Under the pieces are notes generated by a model. The model did no database searches and was not told the DNA's origin. It saw only the letters and a program-made list of their open reading frames with translations. Below are positions 33,468-42,461 of a stretch of DNA of 64,000 nucleotides, one piece after another. Every line of letters starts with the position of its first letter. Within the stretch, counting starts at the first letter, position 1. The position numbers and the translations under genes were made by a program. This DNA comes from Chryseobacterium indologenes (lineage in GTDB: Bacteria; Bacteroidota; Bacteroidia; Flavobacteriales; Weeksellaceae): NCBI GenBank assembly GCA_002439165.1, contig DJTE01000005.1, positions 68,943 through 132,942 on the forward strand. Direction: 5' to 3'.

Positions 33468-33487
33468 TTAATTTTTCTAAATAATAA

Positions 33488-33519
33488 ATACCTCCAATTT
33501 TTTGGGGGTATTTTTTTTT
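33488..33519 (+). terminator. Terminator of the OmpA-family gene
   Basis: ATACCTCCAA (33488-33497) and TTGGGGGTAT (33502-33511) with one G-U pair and a run of nine T. Confidence 0.88.
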
Positions 33520-33533
33520 CGTTCACTTTTAAT

Positions 33534-33541
33534 TAATTTTG
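33534..33541 (+). promoter_or_regulatory. Putative -7 element of the yebC-like gene
   Basis: TAATTTTG matches TAnnTTTG exactly, 20 bases before the ATG at 33562. The -33 region overlaps the preceding terminator's T-run. Confidence 0.45.
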
Positions 33542-33561
33542 TTGAAAATTTAAAAATAAAA

Positions 33562-34302
33562 ATGGGAAGAGCATTTGAATATAGAAAAGCTTCTAAAATG
33601 GCCAGATGGGATAAAATGGCCAAAACTTTCTCTAAAATCGGAAAAGATATAGCCTTAGCCGTAAAAGCCGGAGGATCAGATCCTGAAGCCAATCCAGCTT
33701 TAAGAAGATGTATCCAGAATGCAAAAGGGGCCAACATGCCGAAAGACAATGTAGAAAGAGCCATTAAAAAAGCAAGCGGTGCCGATGCAGAAAACTATGA
33801 AGAAATCACTTATGAAGGATACGGACAGGGAGGTGTGGCATTTTTTGTGGAATGTACCACGAATAATCCCACAAGAACAGTAGCCAATGTAAGAGCTGTT
33901 TTCAATAAGTTTGACGGAAACCTCGGAAAGAACGGCGAATTGGCATTTATCTTCGACAGAAAAGGAATTTTTACCATCGATCTGGCTCAGGTGAAAATGG
34001 AATGGGACGATTTCGAAATGGAAATGATAGACGGAGGAGCAGAAGATGTTGAAAAAGATGAGGAAGAAGTGATGATCACAACTGCTTTTGAGGATTTCGG
34101 TTCTCTGTCCCATAAACTGGACGAATTGGGTATTGAAGCCAAAAGTGCGGAACTTCAGAGAATTCCGAACAATACAAAAGAAGTAAATGAAGAACAGTTC
34201 AAGGCCAATATGAAAATGCTTGAGCGTTTTGAAGATGACGATGATGTACAGAACGTTTATCATAATATGGAAATCACCGAAGAACTGATGGACACATTAT
34301 AA
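33562..34302 (+). CDS. YebC/PmpR family protein
   Basis: 246 residues from the ATG at 33562. The frame is open 20 codons upstream, but homologs begin MGRAFEYRKASKMARWDKM and the upstream part overlaps a terminator and promoter. The YebC/PmpR family was long annotated as a transcriptional regulator and is now also linked to translation of difficult sequences. Typical blocks: FSKIGKDIALAVKAGG, NPALRRCIQNAKGANMPKDN, TYEGYGQGGVAFFVECTTNN, NRTV-like RTVANVRAVFNKF, and the acidic GGAEDVEKDEEEVMI. Monocistronic. Confidence 0.92.
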   Translation: MGRAFEYRKASKMARWDKMAKTFSKIGKDIALAVKAGGSDPEANPALRRCIQNAKGANMPKDNVERAIKKASGADAENYEEITYEGYGQGGVAFFVECTTNNPTRTVANVRAVFNKFDGNLGKNGELAFIFDRKGIFTIDLAQVKMEWDDFEMEMIDGGAEDVEKDEEEVMITTAFEDFGSLSHKLDELGIEAKSAELQRIPNNTKEVNEEQFKANMKMLERFEDDDDVQNVYHNMEITEELMDTL

Positions 34303-34362
34303 AAATAATATAGCATTCATATACAGTTAACTTTCAATTAGTTTCTTTGTATAAAATGATGC

Positions 34363-34392
34363 AATGCCTGTTAAATGAAAATTTAAGGCATT
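34363..34392 (+). promoter_or_regulatory. Hairpin in the leader of the phosphoesterase gene
   Basis: AATGCC (34363-34368) and GGCATT (34387-34392), plus inner TTAAAT (34371-34376) and ATTTAA (34381-34386) around a GAAA loop, with a 2-base bulge. No T-run follows, so it is probably not a terminator. It lies 33 bases before the ATG. Confidence 0.4.
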
Positions 34393-34425
34393 CCATCCGG
34401 CAATTAAAAAGCTGAAAATATACGG

Positions 34426-35250
34426 ATGAAAAGAAACGTTGAATTAGTGGTTATATCGGATGTTCATTTGGGAACTTATGGATGTAAGGCTAAAGAGCTG
34501 CTGAGATATCTTAACTCTATCCAGCCTAAAACCTTGGTTTTAAACGGCGATATTATTGATATATGGCAATTCAAAAAGTCTTACTTCCCTAAACCTCACC
34601 TGAAAGTGATCAGAAAGATCCTTTCATTGGCGACCAAAAATACAGATGTATATTACATCACAGGAAACCATGATGAAATGTTCCGCAAGTTTACCGATTT
34701 TGAACTGGGTAAGCTGAAGGTCTGTAATAAGATCTGCCTGAATATAGATCATAAAAAAACATGGATCTTTCACGGAGATGTTTTTGATGCTTCCGTTCAG
34801 CATTCCAAATGGATTGCCAAACTTGGAGGGAAAGGCTATGATCTTTTAATCGTGATCAATAACGTGGTCAACTGGTTTCTGGAAAAGATGGGCCGGGAAA
34901 AATATTCATTTTCCAAAAAAATCAAGAATAATGTGAAAAAAGCAGTAAAGTACATCGGAGATTTCGAACTGACTGCTTCTGAACTGGCTATTGATAATCA
35001 TTACGATTATGTGATCTGCGGACATATTCATCAGCCTCAGATGCGTGAAGTGGTCAATAAAAAAGGATCCTGCATCTATCTGAATTCCGGAGACTGGATA
35101 GAAAATTTATCCGCACTGGAGTATCATAATAAAGAATGGAAGATCTTTTACTATGATGAACACAAACATCTGCTTAAAGATGATGAAGCTGAAGAAATTC
35201 CGGATATGGACAGTTCTGAACTCCTGAAAATAGTAACCAACTTTTCCTAG
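34426..35250 (+). CDS. Calcineurin-like phosphoesterase, LpxH-related (UDP-2,3-diacylglucosamine diphosphatase-like)
   Basis: 274 residues. The metallophosphoesterase motifs are in order: VVISDVHLGTYG, VLNGDIIDIW, YYITGNHDEMF, WIFHGDVFDAS and VICGHIHQPQM. This pattern matches the LpxH-like group that hydrolyses UDP-diacylglucosamine in lipid A synthesis, although many Bacteroidota have several relatives and the exact substrate is uncertain. The glycosyltransferase gene starts at the very next base after its stop (35250/35251), so the two are coupled, which fits a joint role in envelope glycolipids. Confidence 0.82.
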   Translation: MKRNVELVVISDVHLGTYGCKAKELLRYLNSIQPKTLVLNGDIIDIWQFKKSYFPKPHLKVIRKILSLATKNTDVYYITGNHDEMFRKFTDFELGKLKVCNKICLNIDHKKTWIFHGDVFDASVQHSKWIAKLGGKGYDLLIVINNVVNWFLEKMGREKYSFSKKIKNNVKKAVKYIGDFELTASELAIDNHYDYVICGHIHQPQMREVVNKKGSCIYLNSGDWIENLSALEYHNKEWKIFYYDEHKHLLKDDEAEEIPDMDSSELLKIVTNFS

Positions 35251-36231
35251 ATGAAGATTTTATATGCATTTCAGGGAACCGGGAACGGTCACATGGCCAG
35301 AGCCCAGGAGATCATTCCTGTCCTCAAAAAATATGCTTCCGTAGATACTCTGATCAGTGGTCACCAGTCCCAGTTAAAAGCTGATTTTGATATTGATTTC
35401 CGGCATAAAGGGATTTCTCTTCTCTATAACAAAACAGGTGGGTTATCCTATCGCAAAACATTCACTGAAAATCATTTCCTGAAAGCCATAAAAACAATCC
35501 GGGAACTGGAACTTTCACAGTACGATCTTATCATCAATGACTATGAACCTTTAACCGGCTGGGCCGGCAAAATGAATACGCTCCCGATGATTGAACTGAG
35601 CCACCAGGCTTCCATGAGTTTTCCGGAAACCCCAAAACCCCAGAAGGGAGATTTTTTAGGGGAGCTGGTCCTGAAATATTATGTTCCTGTTAAAGAAAAA
35701 ATAGGCTTTCATTTTGAAAGTTATCATCCAAAGATCAAAAAACCGGTAATCAGAAAAAAGATCAGAAATTTAAACCCTGATAAAAAAGGATATTACCTGG
35801 TATACCTTCCCAGTTTTGCGGATGAAAATATTATTAAAATCCTGAAACAGATTCCTGTTGAATGGAAAGTATTCTCAAAATACAGCAAGGTAAAGGTTAA
35901 AGTAAAAAACGTAGAAGTTTTTCCTATTGACGAAATACAGTACCTCAGATATTTTGAAAACTGCGACGGTATTTTATGCAATGCAGGCTTTGAAAGTCCC
36001 GCTGAAGCACTCTTTATGGATAAAAAACTGTTTGTTATCCCTATTCACAATCAGTATGAGCAGGAATGCAATGCCTGTGCTCTGGATCTCATGGGAATTC
36101 CCAATTCTAAAATTCTGAATCCCCCGGAAATTATAGAATGGGTGGCTTCAGACCATCACTTAAAAGTAAGCTATCCCGACGATATTGAGGAAATTCTTGT
36201 AAATGAAGTATTAACTTCTTTTAAAAAGTAA
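35251..36231 (+). CDS. Glycosyltransferase family protein (MurG-like GT-B fold)
   Basis: 326 residues. The N-terminus MKILYAFQGTGNGHMARAQE has the Gly-rich loop and His of GT-B enzymes related to MurG. The C-terminal half has FENCDGILCNAGFESPAEAL and the following KKLFVIPIHNQYEQECNA, matching the nucleotide-sugar binding region (GGxxT/E-like) where the donor is held. There is no transmembrane segment. It directly abuts the LpxH-like phosphoesterase gene, suggesting action on a lipid-linked or envelope sugar acceptor. Donor and acceptor cannot be told from sequence. The downstream 158 bases are AT-rich without a clear terminator. Confidence 0.82.
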   Translation: MKILYAFQGTGNGHMARAQEIIPVLKKYASVDTLISGHQSQLKADFDIDFRHKGISLLYNKTGGLSYRKTFTENHFLKAIKTIRELELSQYDLIINDYEPLTGWAGKMNTLPMIELSHQASMSFPETPKPQKGDFLGELVLKYYVPVKEKIGFHFESYHPKIKKPVIRKKIRNLNPDKKGYYLVYLPSFADENIIKILKQIPVEWKVFSKYSKVKVKVKNVEVFPIDEIQYLRYFENCDGILCNAGFESPAEALFMDKKLFVIPIHNQYEQECNACALDLMGIPNSKILNPPEIIEWVASDHHLKVSYPDDIEEILVNEVLTSFKK

Positions 36232-36389
36232 AAATATTATTCTCTATTTATTTTATTTGTGTTAAAAAAATAGTTTTATTATTTGGTAGATTATTTGTTT
36301 TTTCAACCATATTTTAAATATGTAAGTATGTTTTATTAATTTTTATTTAAATAAATAAAAAAATGCAAATTGCAGATAAAATGTAGAGA

Positions 36390-36989
36390 ATGAAAAAAAT
36401 CAGAAAAACGAAGAAAGAGGCAGACAAGCCCATCAGAAATAAGGAACTTACCAAAAAGAAACTCATCGACTCATTTGGAGAGCTTATAGAAAAAGAAGGC
36501 TTCTCATTTATCAACCATATGAGAGTTGCCAGGGCTGCGGGCTGCGACAAAAAACTGATTTATGAGTATTTTGGAAATATCAGCGGGCTTGCGAAGGAAT
36601 ACCTTAAAGAACGCAATTTCTGCGAAAAATTATTCAGCGGAAGTAACCGTACCGGTAAAGATACGTCTTATCAGCGTTTGAAAAACCAGTTTGACAGGCT
36701 GATGAAAGACGGAGAAATGCGTGGAGTGATCGCCTGGGAATTGGCAGAAGAACTTCCATTACTGAAAGAGCAGGCTCAGACAAGAGAAAACCTGATAGAA
36801 AAGGCTTTTGAAAATAAAGATGAAAATAACAGAGCGATAGAAGCTGTTTTAATGAGCAGTATTTATTATCTTACCATACATTCCCATACCAATGAAACTT
36901 CTTTTCTGGGTATTGATCTTAAACAGGAAGAAGGACAGCAGCAGATTAAACGGGCTATTAAGCAGATTGTTGAATGGGCTTATAAATGA
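36390..36989 (+). CDS. TetR/AcrR family transcriptional regulator
   Basis: 199 residues. After a basic N-terminal extension (MKKIRKTKKEADKPIRNKE) comes a TetR helix-turn-helix: LTKKKLIDSFGELIEKEG, then INHMRVARAAGCDKKLIYEY and FGNISGLAKEYL. The ligand domain (about 75-199) is divergent and gives no ligand clue. No efflux pump or obvious target is adjacent; the gene stands alone between AT-rich spacer and a strong terminator, so its target may be its own promoter or genes elsewhere. Confidence 0.85.
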   Translation: MKKIRKTKKEADKPIRNKELTKKKLIDSFGELIEKEGFSFINHMRVARAAGCDKKLIYEYFGNISGLAKEYLKERNFCEKLFSGSNRTGKDTSYQRLKNQFDRLMKDGEMRGVIAWELAEELPLLKEQAQTRENLIEKAFENKDENNRAIEAVLMSSIYYLTIHSHTNETSFLGIDLKQEEGQQQIKRAIKQIVEWAYK

Positions 36990-37087
36990 ACTTAACGCTA
37001 TGGATCCGGGACAGTATTAAATATGAACTGCATTTTCAGGAGGCAATATATCGGTCCATGAGTAGGATTTTAATAATTAACGGATAT

Positions 37088-37121
37088 AAAAAAGACTGCA
37101 TTTCGGAAAGCAGTCTTTTTT
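37088..37121 (+). terminator. Terminator after the TetR gene
   Basis: AAAAAAGACTGC (37088-37099) and GCAGTCTTTTTT (37110-37121) form a perfect 12-bp stem; usable from both sides. Confidence 0.85.
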
Positions 37122-37183
37122 ATATTGTATTTCCGCAATAATAAGAGAATCCTCCTGAAAAAGAAGTGATGCCTTTATTTTTT

Positions 37184-37474
37184 CTAGCTCTTCAGAAAAA
37201 TATCTTCCACATCATTCATTCTCATCATCACAGACCGTGCGTATGAGCAGTGCGGATAAACATTCCAGCTATTTTCTCTGGCAAATTTTATGGCTTCCTC
37301 CACAAGATATTTTCCCATTCCTCTGCCTTCAAACTCAGGATGAACCAGAACAAAAGAAATAATCAGCTTATTTTCTTCCGGGAAAATGGTGTAGGTAAGT
37401 CTTCCTACTTCTTTTATCTCATTATTCAGGGTAAGGACGCCGCCGTTACCTGATCTGTTGTTTTCGAATCTCAT
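37184..37474 (-). CDS. Small GNAT-like N-acetyltransferase (YjdJ/Gcn5-like type)
   Basis: 96 residues, the length of the minimal GNAT proteins of the YjdJ type. The acetyl-CoA loop region VHPEFEGRGMGKYLVEEAIKFARE has the R/Q-x-x-G-x-G/A motif. The N-terminal strand pair GVLTLNN and VGRLTYTIFPEENKLI and a late NVYPHCSYARSVM (conserved CSY/F) follow. The substrate is unknown for most members. It is transcribed toward the TetR terminator and is monocistronic. Confidence 0.85.
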   Translation of the reverse strand: MRFENNRSGNGGVLTLNNEIKEVGRLTYTIFPEENKLIISFVLVHPEFEGRGMGKYLVEEAIKFARENSWNVYPHCSYARSVMMRMNDVEDIFLKS

Positions 37475-37595
37475 AATCTAAACTTTGTTCTGAAAGTACA
37501 AAAAATGCACCGTCTTTGAAGTAACAAATGACAGATAATGTCAATATAACGGATTGATATTTAATAAATTTGTCCGCAAAGCAAAATTTCACTGC

Positions 37596-38345
37596 TTAAC
37601 TGTCCTTCCCGGTATAATAATTATAATCTTTAATAATCACACCGATAAACTGTCTCTCCGTCATTTTCACCGGATCTATTTCCAGTTTCAGAATGCTTTT
37701 GATTTTATCGGAAAGCCTGGTGATGATCTGCCGGTCATCTGTTTTTAAGGCTTTGGTGTAATTATCTTTGATGATTCTCATATCATTATCAGAAAGTGCA
37801 ATGACCTGTGGAAATGACGGAACATAGTCCTCATGAATATTTTCCAGGATGGTATGGGAAATATTGATGTTGTTTTTCAGCGAAATAACAGCCGTACCGG
37901 AGGCAATGTCTCCCAAACGCTGGTTGTTTTTGGAAACAATCATGGAGATTACCCCTACCGTTCCTACGAAGGTCGTATCGATGAGCCTGAAGACCCACCG
38001 GATCAGATAATCACCGAAACCGGCCTGGTATCCGTCAATCTTTACAACCTTTATTTTCATAAGCTTTTTGCCGGGAGTCTGTCCTTCCATCAGGCTTTCC
38101 AGCACAACCGGGTAGATGTAGACCGGGAAAGTAATAACGGTATAGATGGCGATTACAGACCACTGGTCTAGCCCGTTCAGAAGATAGCCCAGATCAAGAA
38201 TATTGAAAAAAAGATAAAAAATAAAGATAACATAGGCTACCTTGATCAGCAGATCGATGATAAACGCAAGCATTCTTTCACCTATGCTGGCAATATTGAA
38301 ATTAATATTTACATTTTGAGAAGTATTTATCGCAATTTGAGACAT
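37596..38345 (-). CDS. RDD family membrane protein
   Basis: 249 residues. The N-terminal half has several transmembrane helices with the RDD-domain pattern: GERMLAFIIDLLIKVAYVIF (Arg and the Asp pair), SLMEGQTPGKKLMKIKVV and FGDYLIRWVFRLID. The C-terminal 90 residues are soluble and charged. RDD proteins are poorly characterised; some affect ion homeostasis. It is divergent from the SpoIIM-family gene with only 28 bases between, an arrangement typical of the Bacteroidota RDD/SpoIIM/DUF4129/MoxR/DUF58 cluster that follows. Confidence 0.85.
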   Translation of the reverse strand: MSQIAINTSQNVNINFNIASIGERMLAFIIDLLIKVAYVIFIFYLFFNILDLGYLLNGLDQWSVIAIYTVITFPVYIYPVVLESLMEGQTPGKKLMKIKVVKIDGYQAGFGDYLIRWVFRLIDTTFVGTVGVISMIVSKNNQRLGDIASGTAVISLKNNINISHTILENIHEDYVPSFPQVIALSDNDMRIIKDNYTKALKTDDRQIITRLSDKIKSILKLEIDPVKMTERQFIGVIIKDYNYYTGKDS

Positions 38346-38373
38346 AATTTTTATTATTTTAGCCTATACAATT

Positions 38374-39357
38374 ATGAGAGAAGTTTATTTCATCAAACAA
38401 AATAAAGAAAAATGGTTGGGAATTGAACAGGTTATTCAAGGGAAAATAAAAAAAAATCCGGATGACCTGTCTTCACTGTATATCAACCTGATCAACGATC
38501 TTTCTTTTGCACAGACCTATTATCCGAAAAGCAACACGACGGTGTACCTGAATCACCTGTCTTCACAGATCTTTCAGAAAATCTACAAAACCAAAAGGGT
38601 AGAGGAGAACAGGCTGCTTTATTTTTTCAGAACAGAGGTTCCGTTGTTGGTGTATCAGTACAGAAGATATCTGATGTATGCTTTTCTGTTTTTTATTCTC
38701 TTTACTTCCATAGGAGTACTTTCTGCGGTATATGATAAGGATTTTGCCAATATCATTCTTGGAGAAAGCTATGTGAACGAAACCATTGAAAATATTAAAA
38801 AAGGAAATGCAGTAGGAGTTTACCAGAGCGGTTCTACCTGGGGAAGTACTATCGGTATTATTTTCAATAACATCAATGTAGGGGCAAAGCTCTATATTTA
38901 CGGAATTACAGGCGGGGTAGGAACTCTCTTTGCCCTTCTGTCCAATAGCGTAATGCTGGGTTCCTTTCAGTATTTTTTCTATGATTACGGAGCATTGAAA
39001 GACAGTGCAAGAGGAATATGGCTCCACGGAGTTTTTGAGATCTTTGCAATGGTAGTGGAAGCCATGTGCGGATTGATTCTTGGGGCAAGTATCCTTTTCC
39101 CGAGAACCTTCTCAAGGTTCAATTCTTTTAAAAAGGGTTTCAAAGACTCATTCAAAATATTTCTGAGTACCATTCCATTTACGGTTTGTGCCGGAATTAT
39201 AGAAGGATATGTAACAAGACATGCCTTAAAGATGCCGTTGGCCCTGAACCTTGTAATTATTTTAAGTTCACTGGCCGTTATAGGATTTTACTATTTTGTA
39301 TATCCTTCGGTAGTTTATAAACAAACCAATAACCGGATCAATGATACAGTTCTATAA
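38374..39357 (+). CDS. SpoIIM (stage II sporulation protein M) family membrane protein
   Basis: 327 residues with a soluble N-terminus (about 100 residues) and five or six membrane helices. Family pattern: INVGAKLYIYGITGGVGTL, NSVMLGSFQYFFYDYG, IWLHGVFEIFAMVVEAMCGL and GASILFP, as in SpoIIM/DUF95 proteins. In a non-sporulating flavobacterium the role is unrelated to sporulation, and the family occurs with DUF58 and MoxR genes. It is the first gene of a rightward operon; the next gene overlaps it by 17 bases. Confidence 0.85.
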   Translation: MREVYFIKQNKEKWLGIEQVIQGKIKKNPDDLSSLYINLINDLSFAQTYYPKSNTTVYLNHLSSQIFQKIYKTKRVEENRLLYFFRTEVPLLVYQYRRYLMYAFLFFILFTSIGVLSAVYDKDFANIILGESYVNETIENIKKGNAVGVYQSGSTWGSTIGIIFNNINVGAKLYIYGITGGVGTLFALLSNSVMLGSFQYFFYDYGALKDSARGIWLHGVFEIFAMVVEAMCGLILGASILFPRTFSRFNSFKKGFKDSFKIFLSTIPFTVCAGIIEGYVTRHALKMPLALNLVIILSSLAVIGFYYFVYPSVVYKQTNNRINDTVL

Positions 39358-40306
39358 AAAAAGAGAATTTGGAAGTTTTATCAGCGACAGCTTCAACTTT
39401 TTCAAGCTCTATGGTAAAAATTATTTTAAAAACTATTTTCTGATCAACGGATTACTGCTGATTCTGGCCGTTGCGGTCATTATTTTTGGTTTCAGGGAAA
39501 TCTTCGGGCAGATAGTTGGCTCTAATCTGAGTGGAGAAACCTATTACTTTGAAAGATATTTTTCCGAAAATCCAGGAATACTGATCGTAGCCGGTTTACT
39601 GGTATTTATTCTCTTTGCCGTTCTCACCATTGTCAATTATCTGTTCCCGGTCTTCTATATGAAGAGAATTGCTGAAGGAGCTCAAAAGATAAAAACAGAC
39701 GAGATCCTGGGAGATTTTAAAAGAAATGCAGGACGGATTTTTAAGATGTGTATCGGAATGATTTTTATTGTACTGCCTGTAATGCTGATCGTATTGGGAT
39801 TTTCGTATGCACTCCTGCTTGTTTTTATCGGGATCTTCCTCATACTGCTGGTTTATCCCACAGCATTCAATGTATCCTCATTTCTGATGTATGATTATTT
39901 TAATGCAGACAGACGCTTTTTAGACAGCCTCAGTTATTCTGTAAGAGCACAGTTCTCTTATCCGAATGGCAATGAAAAATCTCCCTACTGGAAATATTGG
40001 GGCGGAACTTTGATCATGTTCATCATTATGTATGCTGTGATGATGATATTTACCTTTGTGCCTGTCTTTTTTCTGTATGGATCATTGCTTACCTCTGCTC
40101 CGGACGGAAACTTTGAAGACAACCCTTTTGCAGGCGGATTCATAGGAATTATTGTCTTTGTATTATATGGATTATCAACGCTGCTTTCCCTTTTTCTTTC
40201 GAACCTGATGTATGTAAATGCAGGTCTGATGTACTACGACAGCAGAACAGATCTTCATCAGAAAGTGGAACTCGCAGAAATAGATACAATTGGTCTCAAT
40301 GAATAA
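39341..40306 (+). CDS. Multi-pass membrane protein of the MoxR/DUF58 cluster, unknown function
   Basis: 321 residues with about six transmembrane helices (for example LINGLLLILAVAVIIFGF, ILIVAGLLVFILFAVLTIV, MIFIVLPVMLIVLGFSYAL and GIIVFVLYGLSTLLSLFLS). There is no enzymatic motif. It begins inside the SpoIIM gene (17-base overlap) and overlaps the next gene by 8 bases, so it is translationally coupled on both sides. Genes of this size and topology commonly sit at this place in the cluster in Bacteroidota. No firmer name can be given. Confidence 0.75.
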   Translation: MIQFYKKREFGSFISDSFNFFKLYGKNYFKNYFLINGLLLILAVAVIIFGFREIFGQIVGSNLSGETYYFERYFSENPGILIVAGLLVFILFAVLTIVNYLFPVFYMKRIAEGAQKIKTDEILGDFKRNAGRIFKMCIGMIFIVLPVMLIVLGFSYALLLVFIGIFLILLVYPTAFNVSSFLMYDYFNADRRFLDSLSYSVRAQFSYPNGNEKSPYWKYWGGTLIMFIIMYAVMMIFTFVPVFFLYGSLLTSAPDGNFEDNPFAGGFIGIIVFVLYGLSTLLSLFLSNLMYVNAGLMYYDSRTDLHQKVELAEIDTIGLNE

Positions 40307-41096
40307 AGTGCTTCTTTTTCTTTTCCTGTTTTTTTCACTTGGTTCCGTTCATGCACAGGATGATGAAACAGAACCTGTGGCGGAAGTTTATCCGGCAGAC
40401 TCTTTGTATACCGGTCATTACAGGAATATGCTGCGCGCAGATTCTGTCCTGATCCGCAAGCCGGTTTCAGAAAATACAGTCTATCCCAGGAGCTTTAAGG
40501 AAAACCTGAAGTCAAGATACAAAGGCAATGAATTCGATTATTCTGCCTCCAAACCGCGGGAATCTTTCTTCCAGAAGCTGATGAGGAAAATAAGTAAAAT
40601 CCTTGAGAGCCTTTTCGGGGAAACCGTTTTCAGTAAATCCGCGAAAGCGACTGATATTTTTATCCGTCTGTTTGCCATTGTTCTCGTAGGATTTCTGCTT
40701 TATTTTATTATTAAATACCTGATGGGGAAAGAAGGGAACTTCTTCTTCGGCAAAAAAAATAAAAAATTAAATATTGAAGCTGAAGAGCTGCATGAAAATA
40801 TCCATGAAATCAATTTTCCGGAAAGTATTGCCCGGTTTGAAAGAGAAGGAGATTACCGTTCAGCAGTCCGCTATCAGTTTTTACAGGTCCTTAAAAAGCT
40901 GAGTGATAAAAAACTGATCCACTGGAATCCCGAAAAAACAAATAAAGATTATGCTGCCGAGCTGAAAGCCCCTCATCTGAAAGACGGATTCTCAGAACTC
41001 TCTTATATCTTTGATTATGTGTGGTATGGAGAATTCAGTATCGATGAACAGAGCTATGTGAAATTTAAAGACCGCTATCAGGCATTTAAACCGTAA
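40299..41096 (+). CDS. DUF4129 domain protein
   Basis: 265 residues from the ATG at 40299, which gives a clean signal peptide (MNKVLLFLFLFFSLGSVHAQ); an ATG at 40290 is also in frame. A single transmembrane helix (about 120-140, IRLFAIVLVGFLLYFIIKYL) separates a periplasmic region from the cytoplasmic DUF4129 domain (YRSAVRYQFLQVLKKLSD, NKDYAAEL, SELSYIFDYVWYGEF), whose pattern resembles the C-terminal segment of transglutaminase-like membrane proteins. It belongs to the MoxR/DUF58 operon and probably assists an envelope chaperone-like ATPase complex. Confidence 0.82.
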   Translation: MNKVLLFLFLFFSLGSVHAQDDETEPVAEVYPADSLYTGHYRNMLRADSVLIRKPVSENTVYPRSFKENLKSRYKGNEFDYSASKPRESFFQKLMRKISKILESLFGETVFSKSAKATDIFIRLFAIVLVGFLLYFIIKYLMGKEGNFFFGKKNKKLNIEAEELHENIHEINFPESIARFEREGDYRSAVRYQFLQVLKKLSDKKLIHWNPEKTNKDYAAELKAPHLKDGFSELSYIFDYVWYGEFSIDEQSYVKFKDRYQAFKP

Positions 41097-41111
41097 CTAA
41101 ACGAATTAATC

Positions 41112-42272
41112 ATGAGTAAAACCTTCAAAATATATGCTGTCATATTCATCATTGTGATGATTATCCTGGCATTGCTTGAAGTCAATAAAAAAGAAACAAC
41201 AGACTGGCGGAAAAACTTCGATGTCAACGAAAAATCTCCGTTCGGACTCTTTGTTTTTAATAATGAGGCTAAAGATTTATTTAAAGGAAAACTGAAAAAG
41301 ATCGATCAGGCACCTTATGACTATTATAGCGGGCATAAAGAAAATGGTCTTCATAATATTGTGGTCATCGAACACAGGATTGATAAAGAATCGTGGAACA
41401 AAATACTTGATCAGGTATCAAAAGGCTCCGACGCAATGCTTATCGTAAGCAATATGCCTAAAGAAATATCAGATACAATAGGCTATTTTGATTCCGATAT
41501 TTCCTTTGCCGAAGAAAATGTATTGAAATTTACAGATAAAAAATATCAGAATGATTTCATTCATTTAGATAAATTTCCTTCCGGAAGAGGTTTCTCCTAT
41601 ATAAAACCAAATATTGAAGTCCTGGGAAAAACAGTGGAAAAAAATAATACGGACCAGGTTAATTTTATAAAGACCAAATTTGGAAAAGGAACCGTTTATG
41701 TACACTGCGAGCCGCTATTTCTTACCAACTATTACCTTCTGAAACCGGGAAATACCCGCTATGCACAGGATGTTTTTTCTTATCTTCAGGATAAAGAAAC
41801 CCTTTGGTTTGTAGATGGCAACAGAAAGGTATCACGCTTTTTTATGAGGTTTGTTTTATCCAATCCGGCTCTCAAATATGCATGGTGGGTATTTTTGGGA
41901 GGTCTTGTATTGTTCATCTTTTTCAATGCCAAAAGAAAACAGCGTATAGTGCCTGTCATTGAACCCTTGAGAAATACTTCAGTAGATTTTGTGAAAAGTA
42001 TAGGAAATCTTTATCTTCAGGAAGGAGACTTCCATGATATGATGGCCAAAAAATCCCAGTATTTCCTGAATAGAATACGAATGGACCTGTTGATAGATAC
42101 CCAAACCCTGGATATGGAATTTGCAAAAAAACTGCAGCTGAAAACCGGGAAAAGTATAGAAATGATTGAGGAAGCCATCACCCTTATCAGAAAAGCCCAG
42201 GACCCATACGCCATTGTGATGAAAGAAGACCTCGAAAGGATGAATAAACTCCTTGATGGGATATTGAAATAA
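41112..42272 (+). CDS. DUF4350 domain protein
   Basis: 386 residues. An N-terminal membrane anchor (about 4-24) is followed by a DUF4350-type region (WRKNFDVNEKSPFGLFVFNN, near-complete GATase1-like fold) to about residue 240, a second transmembrane helix (about 258-276, WWVFLGGLVLFIFFNAKR) and a cytoplasmic helical tail (VDFVKSIGNLYLQEGDF, MMAKKSQYFLNRIRMDL). It lies 15 bases after the DUF4129 gene and upstream of moxR. The family function is unknown; the position indicates a membrane part of the MoxR/DUF58 system. Confidence 0.8.
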   Translation: MSKTFKIYAVIFIIVMIILALLEVNKKETTDWRKNFDVNEKSPFGLFVFNNEAKDLFKGKLKKIDQAPYDYYSGHKENGLHNIVVIEHRIDKESWNKILDQVSKGSDAMLIVSNMPKEISDTIGYFDSDISFAEENVLKFTDKKYQNDFIHLDKFPSGRGFSYIKPNIEVLGKTVEKNNTDQVNFIKTKFGKGTVYVHCEPLFLTNYYLLKPGNTRYAQDVFSYLQDKETLWFVDGNRKVSRFFMRFVLSNPALKYAWWVFLGGLVLFIFFNAKRKQRIVPVIEPLRNTSVDFVKSIGNLYLQEGDFHDMMAKKSQYFLNRIRMDLLIDTQTLDMEFAKKLQLKTGKSIEMIEEAITLIRKAQDPYAIVMKEDLERMNKLLDGILK

Positions 42273-42371
42273 TAAAAATCTACCAATGGATTAGCTGGTG
42301 AGGAATCAATAATGTATCACAATCCTGATTATTGCCATACTCTTCATTGCTGATTGATTGAATGAGAAAAA

Positions 42372-42420
42372 AGAGTCCCAACGGGACGATTTAGCAAAAG
42401 ATAGGATGAAGTCCTGTCAG
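42372..42420 (+). repeat. Two-hairpin dispersed repeat, copy A
   Basis: GTCCC (42375-42379), AAC, GGGAC (42383-42387), then GATTTAGC, then a second weaker hairpin around AGGATGAAGTCCT (42403-42415). The same layout occurs at 51371 and 52680. It lies in the 189-bp gap between the DUF4350 and MoxR genes. Copy A is the most divergent in the second hairpin. Confidence 0.7.
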
Positions 42421-42461
42421 AACAGCCATAGGAATAAACCTGTCAGAAAAAACAAAAAAAT

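Noticed and set aside
33502..33561. Upstream extension of the YebC-family gene
   Set aside because: It overlaps the preceding terminator and the -7 element, and homologs start at MGRAFEY.
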